From CAMAXB01 sp964476565 (GTDB lineage Bacteria > Verrucomicrobiota > Verrucomicrobiia > Opitutales > Opitutaceae), in NCBI GenBank assembly GCA_964476565.1, contig CAYZBG010000003.1, forward strand, positions 53,872 through 117,871: 64,000 bases of DNA. The letters run 5' to 3'. Below are positions 63,645-64,000 of this stretch, piece by piece. The stretch's first letter is position 1. Each line of letters opens with the position of its first letter. The notes beneath the pieces are model-generated. The model was not told the origin of the DNA. It did not search any database and was given only the letters and a program-made list of their open reading frames with translations. The translations under genes were made by a program, and so were the position numbers.

Positions 63645-63854
63645 TCATAGCTGGCGACGGAATGCGCCGGTTTCGTCGTCCAGCAGCAACCAAAGTGCTG
63701 ACCTCGCTTCATTCAGTTTCTCTTCGGCGACATCGAGCGCCTCCAAATCCTTCGCGGTTAACTTATACCCCGTCGGGGATTCCATGAGACGCGATAGAAG
63801 TGTATGAACCTCGTTGAGCTGTTCATCTATTGGAAGAAACGCGGCCTTTTTCAT
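63645..63854 (-). CDS. Small helical protein of unknown function
   Basis: 69 residues from the ATG at 63854, charged and almost wholly alpha-helical (LTAKDLEALDVAEEKLNEARSA), with no signal or membrane segment. It could be a small antitoxin-like or adaptor protein, given the MazE-like gene 42 bp downstream on the same strand. I recognise no family. Its start overlaps the stop of a 31-codon frame (ATGA), which suggests translational coupling. The frame is also open upstream to 63878. Confidence 0.5.
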   Translation of the reverse strand: MKKAAFLPIDEQLNEVHTLLSRLMESPTGYKLTAKDLEALDVAEEKLNEARSALWLLLDDETGAFRRQL

Positions 63855-63946
63855 GGAGATAAGAATTCTTCGGCCCAACGATTCAGGCTGGGGACGCCGG
63901 CCCCTCTGCTCAGTCGAAGAGGACGGGGCCCCTGCCGGCGTTCCAT
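63851..63946 (-). CDS. Possible 31-residue coupled small ORF
   Basis: An ATG at 63946 opens a 31-codon frame ending in a TGA that overlaps the ATG of the 69-residue gene. The product is very basic at the start (MERRQGPRPLRLSRG) and continues AGVPSLNRWAEEFLSP. An in-frame TGA lies eight codons upstream, so it is not the tail of a longer gene. It may be a leader ORF or chance. Confidence 0.3.
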   Translation of the reverse strand: MERRQGPRPLRLSRGAGVPSLNRWAEEFLSP

Positions 63947-64000
63947 GTAGGTTACTATTAGGGGAAGTCAGGAAAGAGTAACGTTCCGGCAGTGAACCGG

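Overview
The window is GC-rich chromosomal DNA that most resembles Verrucomicrobiota, probably Opitutaceae. This is an inference from gene content: planctomycete/verrucomicrobial families (PSD1/DUF1553, DUF1501, PSCyt c-type cytochromes, sulfatase with its maturase), FecI/FecR/TonB-receptor systems, DUF5069, DUF3857-transglutaminase proteins and beta-helix proteins of the DUF4955 kind. No rRNA, CRISPR array, prophage or intact insertion sequence was found. Few genes have a strong Shine-Dalgarno sequence, so several starts were chosen from domain and signal-peptide position.

Layout. 0-13 kb is mixed housekeeping: a CHASE2 nucleotidyl cyclase cut by the left edge, a UPF0149-like protein, dimeric glycyl-tRNA synthetase, a PQQ sugar dehydrogenase fused to cytochrome c, a DUF5069 protein, a 22-residue Lys-rich peptide gene with its own terminator, a cation exchanger, a lipoate ligase, a chemoreceptor and chorismate synthase. 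13-18.3 kb holds a partial type II secretion/type IV pilus operon (secretin, ATPase, platform protein). 18.4-21.7 kb has a small secreted protein, a lactonase, TspO and an outer-membrane barrel protein. 21.8-29 kb is a minus-strand run of sulfatase, PSD1 cytochrome, DUF1501 and cytochrome/LRR genes, likely for extracytoplasmic oxidative or hydrolytic catabolism.

29.2-35 kb is a FecI-type sigma factor, a FecR anti-sigma factor and an STN-containing TonB receptor, followed by an NHL beta-propeller protein. The same bipartite motif (TAGTCAT, 12 nt, GGGTGTCT) precedes both the sigma gene and the receptor gene and is the best candidate for the promoter that this sigma factor recognises. 35.3-42.7 kb holds two paralogous secreted beta-helix proteins on either side of a TonB-receptor-like barrel with no recognisable plug domain. 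This looks like a small glycan binding/uptake locus. 42.8-44.7 kb is a second ECF sigma operon with a putative anti-sigma factor and a PDZ protein.

44.9-54.2 kb contains an EamA transporter, a Gfo/Idh/MocA-ThuA pair, purC, a YciI-like protein, an HDOD protein and a carbohydrate-ester cluster (CE7-type esterase, SSS symporter, second esterase). 54.2-62.2 kb has a periplasmic-binding/PAS sensor with no output domain, a true formylglycine-generating enzyme, tRNA-Leu(CAG), a DUF3857-transglutaminase-DUF2569 protein and an acyltransferase. The right end has an ankyrin protein and a MazE-like antitoxin without a toxin gene. Intergenic DNA carries several hairpin repeats: REP-like pairs, a hexanucleotide tandem repeat and a 235-bp inverted-repeat element.
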